A stretch of 7,144 nucleotides of DNA from Verrucomicrobiota bacterium (GTDB lineage: Bacteria > Verrucomicrobiota > Verrucomicrobiia > Chthoniobacterales > JAFAMB01), in assembly GCA_019242435.1 (NCBI GenBank), contig JAFAVN010000273.1, forward strand, positions 1 through 7,144, given 5' to 3'. A model generated the notes under the pieces. The model did not search any database and had not been told where the DNA came from. It worked only from the letters and a program-made list of their open reading frames with translations. Shown here piece after piece: positions 6,847 to 7,144 of the stretch (its first letter is position 1; each line of letters begins with the position of its first letter). Made by a program: the position numbers and the translations under genes.

Positions 6847-7144
6847 CGATTCAAAACCCGTAAACAGACACCAAAGCACAAGAAGGCGAAGGCCACCACT
6901 GGTTTTAGGTAGAGCGCCGAGCATATGCCCGGGACCGGGGGGCGAGGCTCCAATTCAACCACACCAGATGCGCAGGGTTACGCAGTGCCCTATATCCCAG
7001 ACGTGATGTCTCAAAAGAGGCCGAGCCGCTTCTCTCGACGTGATTTTATCCTTGAATCCACCGAACGATGCCAGCTTTACAACGGAATCAGGTTCTCCTG
7101 GGCGTGGTATAGCCTAACGGCTCGGCGGCAAATTGGTGTAATCC
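6847..7144. other. Region upstream of uvrA
   Basis: No gene is supported here. The part 6847-6924 is in frame with uvrA and would add a 26-residue hydrophobic extension if ATG 6924 were used, but it looks like leader. The rest holds a GC-rich stretch (6928-6948), a candidate promoter, and a 9-bp inverted repeat GCCGAGCCG (7020-7028) / CGGCTCGGC (7118-7126) that may be chance. The neighbouring gene on the right is outside the window. Confidence 0.5.
6989..7016 (-). promoter_or_regulatory. uvrA: Candidate sigma70-like promoter for uvrA
   Basis: On the minus strand, TTTTGA (7016-7011) and TATAGG (6994-6989) are separated by 16 bp, with a TGGGA run just before the -10. The -35 is a poor match (a better TTGAGA at 7014-7009 leaves only 14 bp). 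If used, the leader to the preferred uvrA start is about 135 nt. This is a weak call from pattern only. Confidence 0.2.

Noticed and set aside
7020..7126. 9-bp inverted repeat GCCGAGCCG / CGGCTCGGC, 89 bp apart
   Set aside because: Too short and too widely spaced to distinguish from chance in GC-rich sequence.
7099..7144. Possible start of a tRNA on the plus strand (GGGCGTGGTATAGCC)
   Set aside because: The D-stem does not pair properly and no anticodon arm can be formed before the window ends.
6847..7144. SOS (LexA) operator for uvrA
   Set aside because: I looked for CTG-N10-CAG and GAAC/GTTC-type dyads and saw none with acceptable symmetry.

Overview
This window holds three complete genes, all on the minus strand. 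In transcription order (right to left) they are uvrA (start about 6846, stop 3955), a large secreted tetratricopeptide-repeat protein (about 3868 to 1373) and a ten-helix bile acid:sodium symporter-like transporter (1237 to 179). There are no rRNA, tRNA, CRISPR, transposase or phage genes. The sequence has roughly balanced base composition, weak or absent Shine-Dalgarno sites, and degenerate octamer repeats and GC-rich palindromes between genes. I read this as a free-living Gram-negative-type bacterium, most plausibly a Verrucomicrobiota/Planctomycetota-group organism (Pedosphaera/Limisphaera-like). That placement rests on style and protein flavour, not on a marker gene, and is only moderately supported.

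Region by region: 6925-7144 is noncoding, with a weak candidate promoter for uvrA. The uvrA reading frame is open back to 6924, but the conserved protein begins at 6846, so 6847-6924 is probably leader. uvrA encodes a full-length UvrA1-type excision-repair ATPase with both ABC cassettes, but cysteines usually found in its N-terminal half are missing. An 83-bp gap with a good hairpin just after the uvrA stop leads to the TPR gene, which encodes a signal peptide and a long helical solenoid. After the TPR stop lies a 135-bp gap with a GC-rich palindrome, a second hairpin, a 7-bp direct repeat and one copy of a 15-bp repeat. The second copy of that 15-bp repeat sits exactly at the end of the transporter gene. 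It is followed by eight tandem copies of an 8-bp unit, with an inverted copy of that unit at the left edge of the window.

The three genes are co-directional, but no shared pathway is evident. UvrA acts in the cytoplasm on damaged DNA with UvrB and UvrC, which are not here. The TPR protein is predicted to be exported and to act as an envelope scaffold, and the transporter is an inner-membrane protein of unknown substrate. The hairpins after both the uvrA and TPR stops suggest that each gene may be its own transcription unit.

I found no convincing undescribed system. The points most worth a second look are the missing UvrA zinc ligands, the exact 15-bp repeats bracketing the transporter gene, and the inverted octamer structure at the left edge.
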